From assembly GCA_013397795.1 (NCBI GenBank), contig VZTJ01002478.1, forward strand, positions 2,681,370 to 2,745,369: DNA of 64,000 nucleotides. The letters are read 5' to 3'. This DNA is from Orthonyx spaldingii. Taxonomy: Eukaryota; Chordata; Aves; Passeriformes; Orthonychidae. Every line of letters begins with the position of its first letter. The stretch's first letter is position 1. Shown here piece after piece: positions 61,886 through 64,000 of this stretch. The translations under genes and the position numbers were made by a program. The notes beneath the pieces were generated by a model, which worked only from the letters and a program-made list of their open reading frames with translations, was not told the origin of the DNA and searched no databases.

Positions 61886-64000
61886 ACTTTTCAAAGACAA
61901 AATATCGTATTAGTTTAAATGACCACTAACAGTGAATTATTCTCAAATCTGATTACTTTGCATATGAAAATTTTATTGTTGTTTTCACAACCCCCTACAA
62001 TTTTTTTTTAAAGTAAATGTTTTGAGAAAAAGATCTTGTCATTTGATGAATTTTAACATTAATATCACAGCAAGCAAATTTAAAAAATGTGAAGAACCAT
62101 TCTTGAAAATATTCTAAGTGATTAATGGCGTGACTGATGTGAGTAGACAAATTTCAAAGGAAAAAGTAACATCATTGCTGTAAATAAAGTGCCCTGAACA
62201 TTGTATTTCAATTTCCAATTGCAACATGTCTATGTCTTATCATAGTTTTGATACAGTAATGGAACACAAAAAAATGCTCAGTAAGTCAACTAATTTTCTT
62301 TGTAATATATTACCACTCGGTAGTCAAAATACTTTATAAAGTGCACTTTTATATGCCTTTATATTTTTCAAATGTCTTTGCATCAGACCTTCTTTAATTA
62401 AGTAACCAGTGTTTGAAGTTGCTCCTAGCCTCTGGGACTTGAGTCTACAAATTAACTCTAGTTAAGGAGGACAAAAAAAAAAGGTAAATTATTCTAGTTC
62501 TACTTTTTCTTTCTGAACCCTAGAGATAAATGCTCTTTCTTGCTGAAATACCTAACAAATCCCATGTTACCACAACAAAGAGATGGGAACTTACTCCTTT
62601 TTCTCTATAAATATGACATAGATGTAGATATTTTTTTTATTCAGCCTCACACCCTATCACAATTCAGATAAGAGTAATCCCAGTGCTTTAGGTCCCTGCT
62701 TTGAAGTGCAACATAGGATTATGAGAAGCAGAGTTCAAGACATACTGGCCATTCCTGAAATGTCACTGAATGACTTCTTAGTGTTCTGGTTTTGTAGCAT
62801 TTATTTTGCATTGGTGCTCTATCTGTCTAGGTGCTATAGCAAGAAATTGGATAATGCAAGCAAGAATTTCTTACTTTTTAATCAATATTTCAAAAACTTC
62901 TACCGCTACATCATAAGATGACATTCATCTTACGTCACTTTCAAAATGAACTGCTGTGTTCACACCTTAACAGATTCTGTAACAACTGGACAAGATGAGG
63001 TGAATTTTACTTCGGAGGTGCCTGTCTTCCATTATGGCAGCAGAGGGAATCCCACCAACTAGACCAGTTTTATGTAAACCAAAACTTTCTGATAGTGAAG
63101 TTTGGTGAACAAACCCATGTTTCTTCCCTTACACATCATTCACTTACTCCTTTTGTAATTTTAATAAAAATATACTTTTATCCTGTGCCAATGCAGTTAA
63201 TTTGAGCCCTGTTGAGTTAATTCAAATGTCCCTCAAGTTCTGAACTTTGGGCCAGTCATGGCTTCTACCATGTCTTTCCCTTTCTTTCCCTTTATTTCGT
63301 TTAGTTTTTCTCCTTGTAAAATAAATGCATGTGTCTCTTTTGCTAAACTGACAGCTGATATTAATTATATGTGAAACTATATCCAAATGGAAAGTTTTTA
63401 ACATTTCTTGTTGGAAGATCACACACACAAAAACCCCAGATCATTGCTCCCAAGGCAGAGTTTGGTATTTCTGTGCTTTGCAGATCTACAACTTAGCTGG
63501 CAGTTAAACTCATTGTAAGTCATACATTGTTTCTTTCTAATTTTTTTGGTCTTATATTTCAATAGGTTTTTATATGATTTTGTGGGTGGACACATTTATC
63601 AGCTGAACTTTTTTAGTGACAAATTATATTTTCATTCTACTTCATTACTAAGAGATACTTTTAGGACGTATATGTAATAATTTGGGGAGTTTGCAGCTGT
63701 TGAGGCAATCCATATATTTCTGTGTTGTGATGTAATTTTAGTTTTATTATATTAAGCTTCTATTGCATGATGATGATTGGAAACAAAATTATATGAAACA
63801 TAAAAGTATTTTAGAATTAAAGACTTTCGTAATCAATATTTTCTTGTATGATATATATATAACTATGCATTTTCTGCTTGCAGAGTCTGGGTTCTAACTG
63901 AGACAGAAATCAAGGTGCACCCAGATTTGCATGGTAAAGTATTGTGTCTCAGAAAAGTTTTACCTTGGAAGAATTCTAAAATGAAAACATTAAAATTTGT
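61886..64000. other. Unique AT-rich non-coding sequence
   Basis: About 2.1 kb with no recognisable gene or dispersed repeat. Short AT dinucleotide runs occur near 63851-63861. Confidence 0.55.

Noticed and set aside
1..64000. CRISPR arrays, operons, tRNA or rRNA genes, phage or plasmid functions
   Set aside because: No spaced short repeats, tRNA-like folds, rRNA words or dense gene packing were seen. The window is a vertebrate genome segment dominated by CR1 and ERV remnants.

Overview
This window looks like avian nuclear DNA from a gene-poor, AT-rich part of a chromosome, either intergenic or inside a very long intron. The evidence is its repeats. There are six or seven CR1 LINE copies with the bird-type 3' end built on ATTCTATG-like octamers. 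There are also several solo LTRs of bird endogenous retroviruses: two ERVL-type copies that start near TGTCCTGGTTT and end ACCATGACA, and shorter ERVK-like copies with 6-bp target duplications. No bacterial-style gene, operon, CRISPR array, tRNA or rRNA was seen. No intact protein-coding gene could be recognised. A more exact placement, such as a songbird, would be a guess.

Layout. 1-4683 is unique sequence. 4684-4924 is one copy of an unclassified interspersed repeat whose inverted relative lies at 29751-30020. 6467-7052 is an ERVL-type solo LTR with a 5-bp duplication. 8934-9240 is a CR1 3' end on the minus strand. 9241-25500 is the longest stretch without a recognisable repeat. 25505-25842 holds a possible CR1 scrap and a broken ERVL-type LTR. 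28893-29168 is a CR1 3' end on the minus strand. 30149-30394 is a 246-bp ERVK-like solo LTR and 35502-35909 a CpG-rich 408-bp one, both on the minus strand with perfect 6-bp duplications. 32923-33034 is an older CR1 tail. 38621-39094 is a pyrimidine tract around about 42 copies of TTTTTC. 39838-40640 is a CR1 reverse transcriptase remnant on the minus strand. 46651-46703 is a poly-T run broken by 16 N. 49123-49729 is a second ERVL-type solo LTR. 53613-56228 is the longest CR1, about 2.6 kb on the plus strand, with a broken ORF2. 59039-59466 is a tandem array of three apparently identical 141-bp units. 60045-61412 is a CR1 on the minus strand with a dead reverse transcriptase. An LTR-like element follows at about 61465-61885.

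How the parts relate. Nothing forms a pathway. The content is a history of retrotransposition: old CR1 copies broken by frameshifts, then ERV insertions reduced to solo LTRs, some apparently recent because duplications and CpGs survive. A few short non-repeat reading frames lie next to splice-like signals, three on the minus strand near 44.3, 25.2 and 13.8 kb and one on the plus strand near 16.5 kb. They are the only hints of exons. They are listed as findings rather than features because they cannot be told from chance without a homology search or RNA data. I found no convincing undescribed system.
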